This document shows, one piece after another, positions 35,075 through 48,443 of a stretch of DNA of 64,000 bases. The position numbers and the translations under genes were made by a program. The DNA is taken from contig NC_049903.1 in the NCBI RefSeq assembly GCF_001411555.2, forward strand, positions 23,093,098 through 23,157,097. Direction: 5' to 3'. Under the pieces are notes generated by a model. It did not search any database and was not told the origin of the DNA. It was given only the letters and a program-made list of their open reading frames with translations. The stretch comes from Juglans regia (lineage: Eukaryota > Streptophyta > Magnoliopsida > Fagales > Juglandaceae). Within the stretch, counting starts at the first letter, position 1, and each line of letters begins with the position of its first letter.

Positions 35075-36084
35075 AGTATTTCATAAAGCAATTTATTGAT
35101 CATTTAATAATGGTTTGAAATATTGAGTCTTTCTACCTCTCTCACTTGAGATATGGACCTTCAAGTTCATATCAAAGGGTTTTCTCCTTCAAATTCAATA
35201 TCCCATAAAGCTCGAATTAATCGCTCACCTGCCACTAAAAGGATAAGAGAGAAAAAAAAGAAACAGCAACAAATCCGGCTAGTATTACGCATTTAATTAT
35301 GTTGTTTTGTTTTTTAAAAGATTTATGTTGTTCCTTTTTAATTTCTTGAGTTATATAATCTAGCTAGGTAGAATTAATGTATTGTATCCTATACGTACGC
35401 ACAAATATTAATTATGAACCATGTGAGGAAGTAAAATACACAAGCCCCAAAATGGTTTTTAAGGCCCAGCCCATTGAAGAACAATCACTAGAAGACAAAA
35501 AGAGATAGAGAGAAAGGGGACAAAGAAAGGACAATGGAAGGCAATGGGTAATGTGTCAGGAGAGAAAATAGATGATTTGACGTAAAACAATGGGAAATAA
35601 CATAAAGCAAAGGGGGGCAGGAGATAAAATGGAGACGATGCCTACGGTTTCAAGGACTTTTCTTTTGGACACTTAGAGGGATTTTTGGCCAGGTTTCTTA
35701 TGGGGCTTCTTCTTCGGCTACTTCTTCAACCTTTAGAGATGGAGCTCAAGAAAGAACATCTTCTCTAGCAAGTATATCTCCAACTCCTATTGTACAGTGA
35801 GAAATGAGAGACTGTAAACAAGCATATTATAGTGGAATCTCCCTTCTCCAAATCCCTATGGACGTAGGCCTAGTGCGAAACCATGTAAATCTGTATCCAT
35901 CTCTCCTTATTTTATTTGCATTTAAATACTATTCACCGCCATGGACGTATGCATGGACACCGTACGACCTCAATGGATCACCGTCGGGTGCTCCACACCT
36001 CTTTGATCGAGGCCCAACCCACCTCAGCGCGTCCGGGAATGAATCTTTCTCCCCTTCCGGGTTGTGCCTTTTTGGGTATTAACA
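35075..36084 (+). repeat. LTR-like tandem unit B
   Basis: Second unit, with the same landmarks in the same order as unit A, ending TTTTTGGGTATTAACA. It follows unit A directly, with no internal region between them. It lacks the ~110-base leading block (AAAGATTGAAA...AGATTAGGGAGAATCAGCC) found in units A and C. Confidence 0.65.
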
Positions 36085-36799
36085 GATATTTCATCAAGCA
36101 ATTTGGGCGTTAAAAAGAAGCTTTACAATCTAAAGTATTCCTCGATTATAAACGTTAGAAAAGATTGAAATCCTAAGATTAGGGAGAATCAGCCAAATTA
36201 AAGTAGTAGATAATAGATAAATTCATAAAACAATTTATTGTTCGTTTAATAATGGCTTGAACTATTTCGAGTCTTTCTACCTCTCACTTGATATATGGAC
36301 CTTCAAGTTTGTATCAAATGGTCTTTTCCTTCAAATCTAATATCCCAGAAAGCTCGAATTAATCGCTCTCCTGCCACTAAAAAGATAAGAGAGGGAAAAT
36401 AAGTAGCACCAAATCCGGCTAGTATTACGCATTTATTTATGTTGTTCGTTTCTTTTTAAAAATAAAAGATTTGTTGAATCCCAAGATTTCAAACCTCATA
36501 TAATTACAAATCTAAATATGAATTTTGATGATAACTAATGAATTCAAGCATAAAGGAATCTCAACCTCAAGTTGTCTACACAATGAAGCCAAACACATTA
36601 ATGAATCAAGCATGAGCAAGAAAGGGAACAAGCTCACAAATGAAGCTCTTAGAGTAATTTTATACATCTCTTGATAAAATCCGAAATTGGATTAAGGCTC
36701 AAAATTAATCTTTTGTCATAAATCATCAAATTGCATTTTCCATATATGCATGACATATTTGAAAATTAAAAGTTTCAATTTTGAAAATTTAAAAGATGA

Positions 36800-37190
36800 T
36801 TAATTGTCATCTTTCACATGAACATGTTTTGTTTAAAACTTTTCAAAAGTGATCGATTCTCTTTTTGACATATGCAAAAGGTATATGATTTTGTTTGAAA
36901 AGTTTGAAAAGTAAATAGTGATTCCTTTGTTATATGCGAAAAATAAAACTTTGATTTGAATATTTTAAAAAGTGAATAATGTTGTCTTTGACAATTGTGA
37001 AAAGTATAATTTTGATTTGAAAATGTAAAAACTGAATAATGTTGTCTTTGACAATTTCTAGAAGGAGAAACTTTGATTTGAAAATTTTGAAAAGTGAATG
37101 AAGATGTCTTTGACAATTGCAAAAAAGAGAAACTTTTATTTGAAAATTTTGAAAAATAAGTGGTGTTCCTTTTTGACATGTGAATCTTTT
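36800..37190. repeat. ~60-62 bp tandem repeats in the copia LTR
   Basis: Units of about 60-62 bases with the core GTCTTTGACAATT and TTTGATTTGAAAA (for example from 36,971, 37,031 and 37,093). They produce the artefactual 121-codon minus ORF at 37,179-36,814. Confidence 0.75.
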
Positions 37191-37285
37191 TAAATATGAA
37201 AATGAAGTCTCATATACTTATAAATAGCTCGTTTGATATCTTCAAATTAAGAATACAACAAAGAGAGCATACATGTAACGCCCGT

Positions 37286-40200
37286 TGTGACGCCCCCAAA
37301 TTCTGCTAAGGATCGGACGGACATTTGAAGCATCGAGACATGCAACACAAGGTTACTTGCCCCCATTCATGACATATAAGATGCAATGTTCCTATCATGC
37401 ATCTAGCATTATGCAATATTCGCAGTGGATAATAAATTTTTTTCTTTAGCAATACTATGCAGCAAACAAAAATATCTCAAATACTTAAAACATACTTCAT
37501 ACTTAACGACATACTAAACAACGAAGATCATAATAATAGTCCATATGGTTGTGATCAAAAGAGTGCTGGAGATTGAACTCCACAAATACAAGTAGTAATC
37601 TGAGGTAACTACTGTATTACCATCTACGTCGCACCGTCGCTTAGTCGACCGTTTCCAATTGGTCGATTCCCGGTTCTCCTTTAGATCCTATAACAAAATC
37701 TACCATTCGGGGGGAATGGTAGTTGGGATTACCATAGTGAGATTTGATTACAAATCTCAGCAAGTTAACAGAAAACTTCCACACAGGTTAATGATGGATG
37801 CATGGCAGTAAAAGTATGAATGCATAATCAAATCATAAGTAATTATAGCATAACTTGACATACAATATAACATAACTGGCATAACTTAAACTGAAACTGA
37901 AGCTTAGCATGAACGTGACTTGAAACATAGCATGAACGTGAACTTGAAATATAACATGGACTTGAAACATAACATGGACTTGAAACATAACATGAACGTG
38001 AACATGCATAATCTGAACATGAACTTGAGCATGACATAACATAAATGTAAACTTGGAACATAACGTAAACGTGAACATAAGATAACATGAACTTGAAACA
38101 TATTCTTGTCTCATGGGATTACCATGATTGCGTGAACGTAAACTTGAACATAACATAACGTGACACATGACTTGAACGTGAAATGCGTGAACTTGGAATC
38201 TTATTCAATAGACTTAATCATTAAAGTGACCATATGAGTGCTACACAGGTCCCCTTGAGCCGTGTGTCCCTACCGATTATTGCATTACATCACAAGTTTC
38301 TATACGAGCTGTGAGTGCGTTAATACGTACTCTACAGTTGTTGTGGTCCCACGTATTCTACGTGTCACAATTGATGTGTCTCACGTAGTGTATGCTCCAC
38401 AGTTGTTATGGCCCCATACTTCATGCTCCACAGTTATTGTGGCCCCATGACTTATTTGTTTGTGACACACTTGCTGTGGACACACGTAACATAAAGTGTG
38501 GCTCCATCGGCGTTAGTGCCTGGCGAGCTCTAGTGACCAGCTAATTAGGCCCAATTCGCAATCTGTTGACTGTACCTCGTCAACTTAGGAAATTTCACAC
38601 CTATTTAGACACTCCAGCGTGAACAAAAGAGTTCCACTTGGATATTACCCCATCCTAGCACTTAGGGTTTTGATTGACATGAATAACTTAACTAGCATAC
38701 ATGACATTTCGTAACGTAACGTAACATGAACATGACATAAAAAACAGAAGTCCTAACGTAGCATTACGTGACATGAACATAAGACGACAGACATGACATA
38801 TTTCAACACATAAATGTAACAGAGAACATCTCATAACATGGCATACATGTAACATGCAACATTTCGTAACATGGCATACCATATAACAGACAACATTTCT
38901 TAACATGACGTAACATGTGGCAGTGAATATTACGTGACATGAAATATATGTAACAGATGGCATACTTAACTTAACATGACATACTTGCAATGTATAGTAA
39001 TACATGATAGAATATCTTCTGTAACAGATGAATAATTTATGACAAAATAAATTTTGTGTAACAGATAAATATGTAATGACTTGGCATGACACATATGATA
39101 ACATGCATGCATACAATTTAGTTCCCTTACTTATCACTCATACACATTAAACTGATAGTAAGTTAAAAGCCAACTTACCTCAATCGTCACGTCTTATGAG
39201 TATAAAGCGCGACACACGAGGAATTGTAAAAGGGTATTGTAAAAGTTAAAAATTAATTACTAACAATTAGAAAAGTGAAGAGGGACAACTTAGAGTAAAA
39301 TTATCATTTTACCCTCTACATTTGGAGAAATGACCATTTTACCCATAACTTAAAGATTTCACATCCTAACTCCAAAAATGACCAAAATTTAATTTCCTCA
39401 TGTAAATTTTGTCCTAGACTCAAATAACAACTCAGAAAAATTTAAAATCAATCACAACTATGGAAAACTCACAATGGCCGAGACATACATAGGTCATTTC
39501 TCTTGATTTTGGTTGCAATTTCTTCTATCTTCAAAACCCATGATTAAACCAAAATTTTGTAACAAGGATCTTCCTATCTTAAGTTTAAAAATACACTTGA
39601 AATATCCATTAGGAAAAGCTAATCATCAACACCAAACTTTTTGTAAAAAGACCCAAATTTTTTAACAAAAAGTAAACCCTTAAATCACAAGTTTTGACCT
39701 TAATAAAAACATCTCCAATAATTCTAAAAAATCAAATCTTACTTATAACATATTCATAACATCATCCTAAGATCAACCATACTTTAAATCATCAAACAAA
39801 AGCCATCAAAAATCACAAAACAACACTTGGAGTTTTGGTTTTGAACTTAGTCCAAAACAGGAACTTTTCTCTCTACTAACTTTGATCGATCTCTTGATAT
39901 ATGGCTTAAAGACATGTGATCTTCAAACTAACACATCACATGGTTTAAAAATGTTTCCTAAAGAAGATCCAACCATCAAACTTAAAATCACATGGCTAAA
40001 ATTTAATAAAACATGGATCTAATTCAAACACATCAAAATTTTGGCCTAAATCATATCTTTAAAACTAATACTAAATATCTTCAAAATAACATCCTAACAT
40101 GTATATAAGAGGCCTAAGATCATCATATAAAAATATCAAAGCTTTTGGAATTAGATTAAGCCATGAAATATTCAAACTTTCACAAAACAGAAACTGTTGT

Positions 40201-41872
40201 TCCACTTCCAGTTTTCAAGTTTTTATCTCTAAGAAAATCTATCATCAAAAGCTTTATTCATGCAATAAAACCTCAATGAACATTTACAAACACATGCTAA
40301 CAACATTCCATAAAATTTTCGGACCAAGATAGGTCCATTAGCTTGGTCAAAAATTCCAAAACATATCATACTCTCCAGTTTCACGCCTAGAATGACCTTT
40401 CCATGGTTAAAAGTACTTTTGACCAATCAAATGAGCATGGAATGAAACTAATAAGATATCCAAAGAAACTAGACTCAAATACAAACAACTTTTACAAAGA
40501 TTCATCATGAGATAAAACTTACAAAAGATCAAAAATAGCCACGCAAAAAGACCCATAAATAGGCCCGAGAGAGCTCTTTTGGGTTTCTCTCTAGAACGGG
40601 GGAAAGAAGTGATAAAATGGAGAGAAGTGTGTCTTGCACGACTTTAGACTTCTGGAGGGAGAAGTTATGGGCTTGAATGACTCTTAATTGGAGGTGGCTA
40701 TTTGACATAAAGTGGAGTATAGAGAGAGGCATGGACTGCTTGTAGCAGCTGTGAGAGATGGAGGTTGATGGAGTGGACTTCTCTTCACATCAAGGCACTA
40801 ATGGGTTGCAGCCCATGGAAGTGGATGCTCTGCCATGTAGGGAAGGAAACTTCTCCAAGAAGCTTTGCCAAGGTGGTCAATTTCGTGGGCCTTGGTGGGC
40901 CCCAACCAAGTGGGTTTCAATTTGGGGTCTAAAGGGGGTTTGGCTAGGGTTTGAGATGCTATCAAGCCCAAAATCAATTTTTCTTGGCCCAACCAAATTT
41001 CCAAGTTTTAAAAGGTTGAATAATGATGTCATAACAAGGATTTGATTAATTAATAGTAATTTAATCAAGTGATTAAACACAATACTAGAAATCGGATTAA
41101 AAAGGGTTTGGAGGCCAACTTTAGGGTTTGGGAAAACCGTTTAGGGTTTTGGTTTCAACCAAACTTTTGGGGTTCCAATTGGATTCCAACCATTTAGGTC
41201 TTTGCTAGGGTTGAAACCCTCTTTGGTCTGGCACAATTTAGTTGATCAGATGAAACAGAGCTTTGCTTAGGTGGCATGATCTCACAGCTTGACTTCCTCC
41301 ACAAATTCATCTAATGGTTCCTCATGGTACCAAGTGTCTAATACTATTCACTATGTGTGGCTAAGATCTTGCCAAGTGTCCAAATAAAACTCTTCCAACC
41401 TATTTGAACATTTCACACTGTGATTTTGAAAACACTGCACTAGGTGCACTTATCAAGGCTACTATTCACTCAAAAAAAAAAACATAATAAACTTAGTACT
41501 GAAAAATTCTAAATATTCATATTAACCTATAGGGAAAATCGTTTACCCAAATTCAACCCCGAAGTACCCCTAAAAATAAATTTCACAATTTCCAACAGAC
41601 GTTTCGTCCGAAATTATGAAAATAGGCTATTGCGTCATAAAATCCTAAATAATCCACTGAGTCTAATAGAACAGACCAAAACACAATCTGACACTTCTAA
41701 CTACCTTAAATAATTAAACTCATAAATTTAGCACCATAGTGAGTGATAACACTGATTATGATGACAGATTAAAACCTAAGCAATTGGTCGATTCGTAAAA
41801 ACTTAAGTGGTTTTTACGAGATTCCTAAAGTCAATAGAAATTCCACCAATGAATTTCTAGCGGGCTGTTACA
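37286..41872 (-). mobile_element. LTR-A solo LTR, 4587 bp, minus strand
   Basis: Plus-strand ends are TGTGACGCCCCC and CTAGCGGGCTGTTACA, the exact inverse of the LTR-A ends at 52,767-57,219. The flanks are CCCGT (37,281-37,285) and ACCGT (41,873-41,877), a 5-bp TSD with one change. No internal region is present, so it is a solo LTR. Landmarks match the plus copies in inverse order: 'gtgctccacagttgttgtgg' words near 38,340-38,440, ATGTTAYGTCATG islands near 37,850-38,160 and 38,690-39,100, and 'tcattttaccctctac' near 39,300. Confidence 0.9.
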
Positions 41873-44574
41873 ACCGTCCTTATGGTGGGACTTTTTACAA
41901 AATATTTTTATAAAGGACGACGGGAATTACCGTCCGATTTAAAACTTTTCACTTGCATACCCAAGGTGCAAGACTCCACATTTATAAATTAAAATGTGCT
42001 TTAGAATAAAAAAGGTTTACAGCAGAAAATATTAATCTGATAATAAAAAGGCCTGTCGGGCATTTAAAACTCATGCCTAGACTTCCGTGTTCTTCCCCAT
42101 GGGCCGTGTCCGTCCTGATCATGCAGTTCCTATGGGGGAGGGACATGCATAAAAACTAAAATGAGTTGAAGACTCGTAAGCATTATTTCATACAGTTAAA
42201 ATATAACAATATAGGTTTTCATTCATACATTCATCATTCATACGTACTATTATGCGCATGCATACGTGTCATACGTGTGTTCATTTGAAAACGTCACTGG
42301 ACGGGATTTTTCTCTTTTAAACATGGGCTTTCTTTTCGTAAAACATTTCTCCCGTCAGTGCCTTCATTTCTTCAAGAATTCGTGCATGTTTACGTGCATA
42401 CGTGCTTTCGTACATGCATGCATACATCCATTCATTTTTATCACTTTCATAGGCCAGTACACACTGTTACGCCCCGTGTGTTTGGGTTAGCGGTCTTCCA
42501 TTGGACTCAGACTCCGCTTGTGGCTACTGGTTGGGAATCCCTTTTCAGTCAAGGGGTAGCACTGGGTGCACTACCAGTACTACTTACCCGGCATTGCACT
42601 CTGCCCATTCATTGGTACCATTTTCATTCATTCATGTGGCCGTTACGTATCTTCATACATTTCATGCTTTCATGTCTCTCTTGCTTTTCATTCATTCTTT
42701 CATGTCAGCTCGAAGGAGCTGGAACTTTCATTCAGTTCATTCTTTCATTTAACATTCCTTTTCATGATAAAACATTTCTTTTCACGAGAAAAGCATCGTT
42801 TGGGGCGTGAGCCCTTAAATAGTCTTTTCCTTTTTCAGTTCATTTCAGTTCTATCCTTTCTTTAATAATCCGTTTGTGGAAAACTTCATTCAAGAACATA
42901 CATGGCCTTAAACGTCAGCTTTCGTGACATCCATAAGCGTCACCTTGAACGTCGTCAATCATGGCGTCCACAAGCATCACCTCGTGGCGCAAAAGAAAGC
43001 ATCGGTTCATAGGATCCATAAAAGCATCCACTTTCGTGCCTTTCATGCATTTTCATCAGTTTATGGATTTTCTTAGAAAATACATACAATAGATACAACA
43101 TATAGTCATCCATTCACATGCATACAATTAATACTTTGGGTGCGTAAAAAGTGGCTGACAAGGAGGGGTCGTACATACTTATACCTTTGAACAGTTAGCA
43201 TTTTCTTTCGTAAAGCGTCTTTCGTTTCTTTTCGTAAGCATCTTAAAAGAAAAGCATTTCTTGTATCTTGGAAAACTCTAGAAGAGTATGAACGTAACAC
43301 TTACCTGGACTCCATGCTATTTGCATATCATGCAGTCCATTCATGTGCTTGTCAAATGGCAACCTACATGCATACACATAACCTTAACTTCATTCTCTAT
43401 CTAATGCATAATCAACTTAAACTAGAAATAGAACTACGCTATACTTGGAACACTCTCCTTCTATCCCGTGCACTTATGTACCCTTTACTATGCTAAACCC
43501 TTTGGGGACCACTTACGGTCACCACATCTTCCAACTCAAAGTCTTGTCTCGAGTGCTCACCCACTAAAGTGAACCCATGATTCACCTTAGGATTAAGACA
43601 CTAAGACATTCGCCTTACTCTTCTTACAACCACATTCCAACGCATGATTCCGACCGATGGAATCATGTGTCCCAATCCTAGATAATACGCTCGTCACCAT
43701 CTTCATGCACCTTAGCCCATACTAATCCTCATTCCCATCCATACAAGCCACACGGCTCTAAGCCAACTTTGAGGCTTAAGCACCGTGTAACTGTGCTAAT
43801 GACAGATTACCCATTACATATGGTGAATCCGTCCGGCACATGTGTCTAACTAGATTACACATGTACCTTACCCCTTTATCACCTATGATCAACATATGAC
43901 ACGTTGATCACCTGCTTGTGTAAACAAGCACCATACTCCGATATCAACCTTCTCTTAACCCGGCTAGCATGACTCTTCACGCTACCCGTCCCTTTTGACA
44001 GTTCATCCCAACACTTAACGCGACAAGACTCCTTTCACAATTACGCCTTATATCACGTCATATAGCTTGAGATCGCTCCAAAGCTACACTGTGACCTTGT
44101 CGCATTACCCAACATTCTGCTACGTCAACTCCTAACTCATCACGAGTACGGTTCCTCACATACTCCCATCACATGGTGACATCTCGTCATGTTCCCGTTA
44201 CGCCATTCCTACACTCTAACACTTCACCCATCATAAGCATGACTGCCAATAACCACGTCACTTGGTGACGTTGCCCAGTCATGCTTCCGTTGCGTACTCT
44301 TACACTTGTTCTGCCACTTCACTCATCACAAGCACGACTGTCAATAGTCATGTCACTTCGTGAAATTCCTCAATCATGCTTCTGCTGCACACTCTTAGAC
44401 TTGTTTTGCTACTTCACGCATACTCCTAGCTAAAAGTCCATCACGGTGACACTTGCCACCTCAAACTATAGCTACGCCATAACTACTTCGGGACACTGTT
44501 CCACAGTTTCCGACACTTCGGGACACTGTTCCACAGTTCCACAATCATCCTTATCTCTGCGACATGCCACATGG

Positions 44575-45220
44575 AGTGTCGCTGCCACGTGGAGTGTACT
44601 CCATGTGGTATAGTGATGCACCATATGGCAGGTATGCCATAGTGGTGATGTGGCGTATGTGAAGGGAGTACACTTGGAGTGTACTCCATGTGGTATAGTG
44701 ATGCACCAAGTACACTCCACGTGTACTCCCTTCACATACCCCACGCTACATCACCATTATGGCATACCCGTCATATGGTGCATCACTCCACCACATGCAG
44801 TACACTCCATGTGTACTCTATTCACATACACCACGCTACATCACTATTATGGCATACCCGCCATATGGTGCATCACTATACCACATAGAGTACACTCCTC
44901 GTGTACCCCCTTCATACACACTACACCACATCACCATTATGGCATATCTACCACATGGTGCATCACTATGCCATATGGAGTACATTCCGCATGTACTCCT
45001 CCCATTCCACAATACGCCAGGAGAGTATATTTTACATATACTATCCTTATCTCTCACTACGCCACACATAGAGTACACCCAGCGTGTACTCTTCCCATTC
45101 CACAATATGCCAGGAGGGTATATTTTACATATACTCTCCTTATCTCTCACTACGCCACACACAGAGTACACCCAGCGTGTACTCTTCCCATTCCACATAC
45201 ACCACGCCACCATTACAACA
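44575..45220. repeat. Satellite-like 90- and 93-bp tandem repeats with an inverted arm
   Basis: About three 90-bp units (44,750-45,000; core TCACCATTATGGCATACCC and GGTGCATCACTATACCACA) are followed by about 2.4 units of 93 bp (from 44,980; core CAGGAGGGTATATTTTACA). Upstream, 44,590-44,711 is an inverted copy of the first unit (TGTGGTATAGTGATGCACC), so the array begins with a large palindrome centred near 44,711. Individual units hold the small palindrome GGAGTACACTCC. Confidence 0.8.
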
Positions 45221-46482
45221 CAATCCATAGCACACTTCCCAATTACGCCCAACACTTCACAGTACACTACACGACACAACACATCTCCATCCAACATAGA
45301 TATGTCCAACACTTCACTACACAGAATGTCCAACACTTCATCACAGAGCACCACATCACAATATCACAACTCCACAAATACCAACAGCACAGTCCACAAC
45401 CTAGTCAACTAATGAATATCTAGCATAATTAACGAGGGATGGATGGTTACACCATCGACTGAATAACCCGTGCGTTGCTCGTTGATCGTCACAACTGATG
45501 ATGTTGGAAGTGTCGTACGTGGTGGCTAACCCACGTACGTTAACTGTTTAGGCATTTGGATAGATAGGTGTGGTCTTAGAAGAGCTCGTGAAGGCCTTGT
45601 GATGATGGCAATGAGTGTAACACAGCAGATCTAACCGTGTACAGTGGCTATCCATCACGTGTAGTGACTAGCCACCACTCAAAGTGGTGGTTTGGACCTA
45701 GGGTTGGGCTGAGGGGTTGCTGGTGGAGTTCTTGGCGCCACGAGGGAGGAATGGCTGTGTAAGGGAGAGGGAGAAGTTGTGGGAGAGTGAGAGAGAGTGT
45801 GCGTGCATGGGTGATAGATTGGGGCCGTGGATGGCTGGGATGGCTTGGTGGTGGCTTGAGGAGGCTGAAGGTGGCGGTCAATCACTGTGGGTGGTGGTGC
45901 ATGGCGGTGGAGGGTGTAAAACCCGTGCGTGGGAGGAACCTCGTGCGGTGGATCAAGGGGAGGCCATAGGCCTTGGGTCAGGTGGAGGAGGAACGGGAGA
46001 CCAGGAGTAGCTCGTGGTGGTGTCCGGTGGCTAGGGTGGTCACGCACGGTGGCGCTAGGAGCATCGTTGGCCTTGAAGCCGTGTGAACCCATTTTCATGG
46101 GTATGGTGCGTGTGTGCGATGAAGGGGGGAAAGGTAGGCTGAGCTTGCTAGAGGATGATGGCCGGCGGAAGGGGAAGCTGCCGTGGAGGTGGTGGCGTCG
46201 TTGGGCGGCGCACGGCGGTGCAATGAGCACAAGCCCATTAGGGCAGTGCATGGCCAGCGAAGAGAGAAAGGGAGCGTGGGAGAGAGATATCGACATGGAA
46301 AGACTCACCAGCGTGAGGTGGAGCTGGTGGTGCCGGCAGTGAGGGCTACCGACGCACGGCGGCGCCGGGCTGAGGCATGGAGGAATAGGCGTGGGGGTGA
46401 GGCCGCGTACTACGTACGCTGGGGAGAGGGAGGAGAGAGAGAGAGCTGAGGGAAAAAGTAAGGGAGAAAGAGAGGGGGTCTG

Positions 46483-46491
46483 GGTATTTAA
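46483..46491 (-). promoter_or_regulatory. Possible TATA-like box on minus strand
   Basis: TTAAATAC on minus, followed downstream (lower coordinates) by a CT-rich leader and GC-rich sequence with a GTGAGT donor-like site near 46,305. It would fit the LTR's own promoter. This is weak, single-motif evidence. Confidence 0.25.
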
Positions 46492-48425
46492 CCTAGTCCC
46501 TTCATCTGGAGATCCACGTAACGATCTAACGGTGGATCTTAAATACTGATATGAAAATGCATAAATATTAACTTAATTAAAAATACTTAGAGGAATTAAG
46601 GTAGAATATTATTTTAAACTAACTTTAGTTTATAAAATGATATTCTTCATGATTAATAAAATGACGAAGTCTCACTTAACATATTTAAGGGAATAAAACC
46701 ATTTGAATAATAAAAACTTTCACATAATTTAAATCTCATAATATCTTAAATAATTGAAATTATTTTAATAATAATATTAAAATAATTTTTGACAATTATA
46801 ATATTTTTGGAGCTCTTCAAAAATATTATGATTGTCGTATTTAAGATCAATCTTAATTCAATAACACTGAAAATACTCCTTATAGATATTTCCAGCATAT
46901 TTAAAACACTAGAAGTCACATGATATCTTTCGGAACACGTCATCATGGTTTGGCATGCATGACGAGGCTCACAGTCGCTAGTGAGAAGGGGCATACAATT
47001 TACATAATTCCTGCCCTCATAAAGATGGAACGTACGTCAAAAAGAGAGAAGCGTACGTAAGAAGGAAGGAGCAGGGTATTACAATACACACATCAAATTG
47101 CAAGTTTTATGACATTCATTCAAAGCTTTCAATTTTTCTTCTCTAAGCATTGAGCCTTAACCCTTGTTCATTCTGAGAGATATATAGTTTGTGCCGTATT
47201 GTTCTTATTCCACTCATTGAGGAATGTTTTCTGATAACCTATCCATTATCAGCTCCTGTATCAGTAAAAGGGTGTGTATAACAATTGTGTATGAAGAAGG
47301 GGTTCTAAACAGGGAATAGTTGAATCACCACGTTTAAGGTGATTCTTGTAGAGGGTGTTCTACCCAAATTCTTTGTATCGGTACTGCTCAAAGGTGTAAT
47401 AAGTTTCTATCTCCATCTGAAGGAAGTTGAATAGTAAATTTAGGAATCCTCAAGAGATGGCTTGAGTCGAGGACGTAGATAGTGGTGCTAAACCTCGTTA
47501 AAATACTGAGTTTGCATCCTCTTACCCTTACTTTTTATATTTACTGTTGTTTCGTATTTTGTTCATATTTTATATTGTGCATTTGGTTTATAATTGCAGA
47601 TTTTTAAATACAATCCAATTCACCTCACTCTTGTATTAGTCATTTGGGCAACAAGATTTATGTTTTTCTTTTTTAATTTCTTAAGTTTTATATTCTAGCT
47701 AGGTAGAATTAATGTATCCTACACATGTACGTACAAATATTAATTATGAACCCTGTGAGGGGGTAAAATACACCAGGTCTAAAATGGTTTTCAAGGCCCA
47801 ACACATTGAGGAGTCATCACTAGAACACAAAAGAAGAGAGAGGGAAAGATGACAGTGAAAGGACAAGGGAAGGCAAGGGGAAATGTGTCATGAGAGAAAA
47901 TGAGTGATTTGATGTAAAGTAAGGAGAAATGACATAAAGCAAATGGGGGCTGGAGATAAACGGGAGAGAGTACCTACAGTTTTAGGGATTTTTCTTTTGG
48001 ACACTTGGAGAGATTTTTAGCCAGGCTTCTTGGGGGACTCTTTCTTCAGCTGCTTTTTCAACCTCTAGAGAGAGAGCTCCAGAGAGCATCTTCTACAACA
48101 AGTAGATCACGCGCTCCCATTGTAAAGTGAGAAATGAGAGGTTATGAAAGACTGTAAACAAACATATTATAGTGGAACCTCCCCTCTCCAAACCTTTGTG
48201 GACTTAAGCCTAATGCTAAACTATGTAAATCTGCGTGTCTATCTCTCTTTATTTTATCTGTATTTAAATATTATTGACCGCCATGAACATATGCACGAAC
48301 ATCGTACAACCACTGGATCAGCACCAGGGGTTCCACACCTCACCAATCATGGCCCAGCCCACCTTAGCGTGTCTTGGGAATGAATTTTTTCCCATTCCGG
48401 ACTGCGACATTTTTGGGCATTAACA

Positions 48426-48443
48426 GTAGCGCAGTCTGTGGGA
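48426..48443 (+). promoter_or_regulatory. Primer-binding-site-like sequence after tandem unit C
   Basis: GTAGCGCAGTCTGTGGGA follows TTAACA directly and resembles the TGGCGCxGTCTGTGGGA site of many plant Ty3 elements. It supports reading units A-C as LTRs whose internal region begins here but soon decays. Confidence 0.5.

Larger units (their letters stand above)
37274..47083 (-). mobile_element. Long Ty3-type solo LTR (~5.2 kb), TSD ATACA, carrying a nested LTR-A
   Basis: Plus-strand ends are TGTAACGCCCGT and GGGTATTACA, flanked by ATACA (37,269-37,273 and 47,084-47,088). Without the nested LTR-A at 37,286-41,872 the LTR is about 5.2 kb. A GC-rich block (about 45,700-46,480) behind a TTAAATAC box on the minus strand suggests a minus-strand promoter, hence the strand call. 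It contains satellite-like repeats at 44,575-45,220. The ORFs of 257 and 209 codons here are by-products of repeats and GC-rich sequence without recognised domains. Confidence 0.8.
36472..47653 (+). mobile_element. Copia (SIRE/Maximus-like) solo LTR with nested insertions, TSD AGATT
   Basis: It starts TGTTGAATCCCAAGATTTC and ends TTTGGGCAACA, termini typical of SIRE/Maximus LTRs, with AGATT on both sides (36,467-36,471 and 47,654-47,658). Without the nested 37,274-47,083 it is about 1.37 kb. No copia gag or pol is seen, so it is a solo LTR left by LTR-LTR recombination. It lies in tandem unit C. Confidence 0.8.
36085..48425 (+). repeat. LTR-like tandem unit C, split by the copia solo LTR
   Basis: The unit runs 36,085-36,471 and resumes at 47,654-48,425 after the nested insertions. 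The second part again shows 'ctaggtagaattaatgt', 'aatattaattatgaacc', 'gtaaagtgagaaatgagag', and ends TTTTTGGGCATTAACA. Confidence 0.65.

Noticed and set aside
36814..37179. 121-codon minus ORF with repeated FQNFQ-like peptides
   Set aside because: By-product of the 60-62 bp tandem repeats in the copia LTR.
36814..37190. Tandem repeats as a CRISPR array
   Set aside because: Repeats are adjacent, imperfect and without unique spacers, in a plant LTR.
44650..45423. 257-codon plus ORF and overlapping 217- and 172-codon ORFs
   Set aside because: They come from the 90/93-bp tandem repeats, read open in several frames, and show only repeat-derived residues with no domain.
45679..46308. 209-codon minus ORF rich in Ser and Pro
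   Set aside because: GC-rich LTR sequence gives long chance ORFs on both strands; no domain, and it lies within a TSD-bounded solo LTR.
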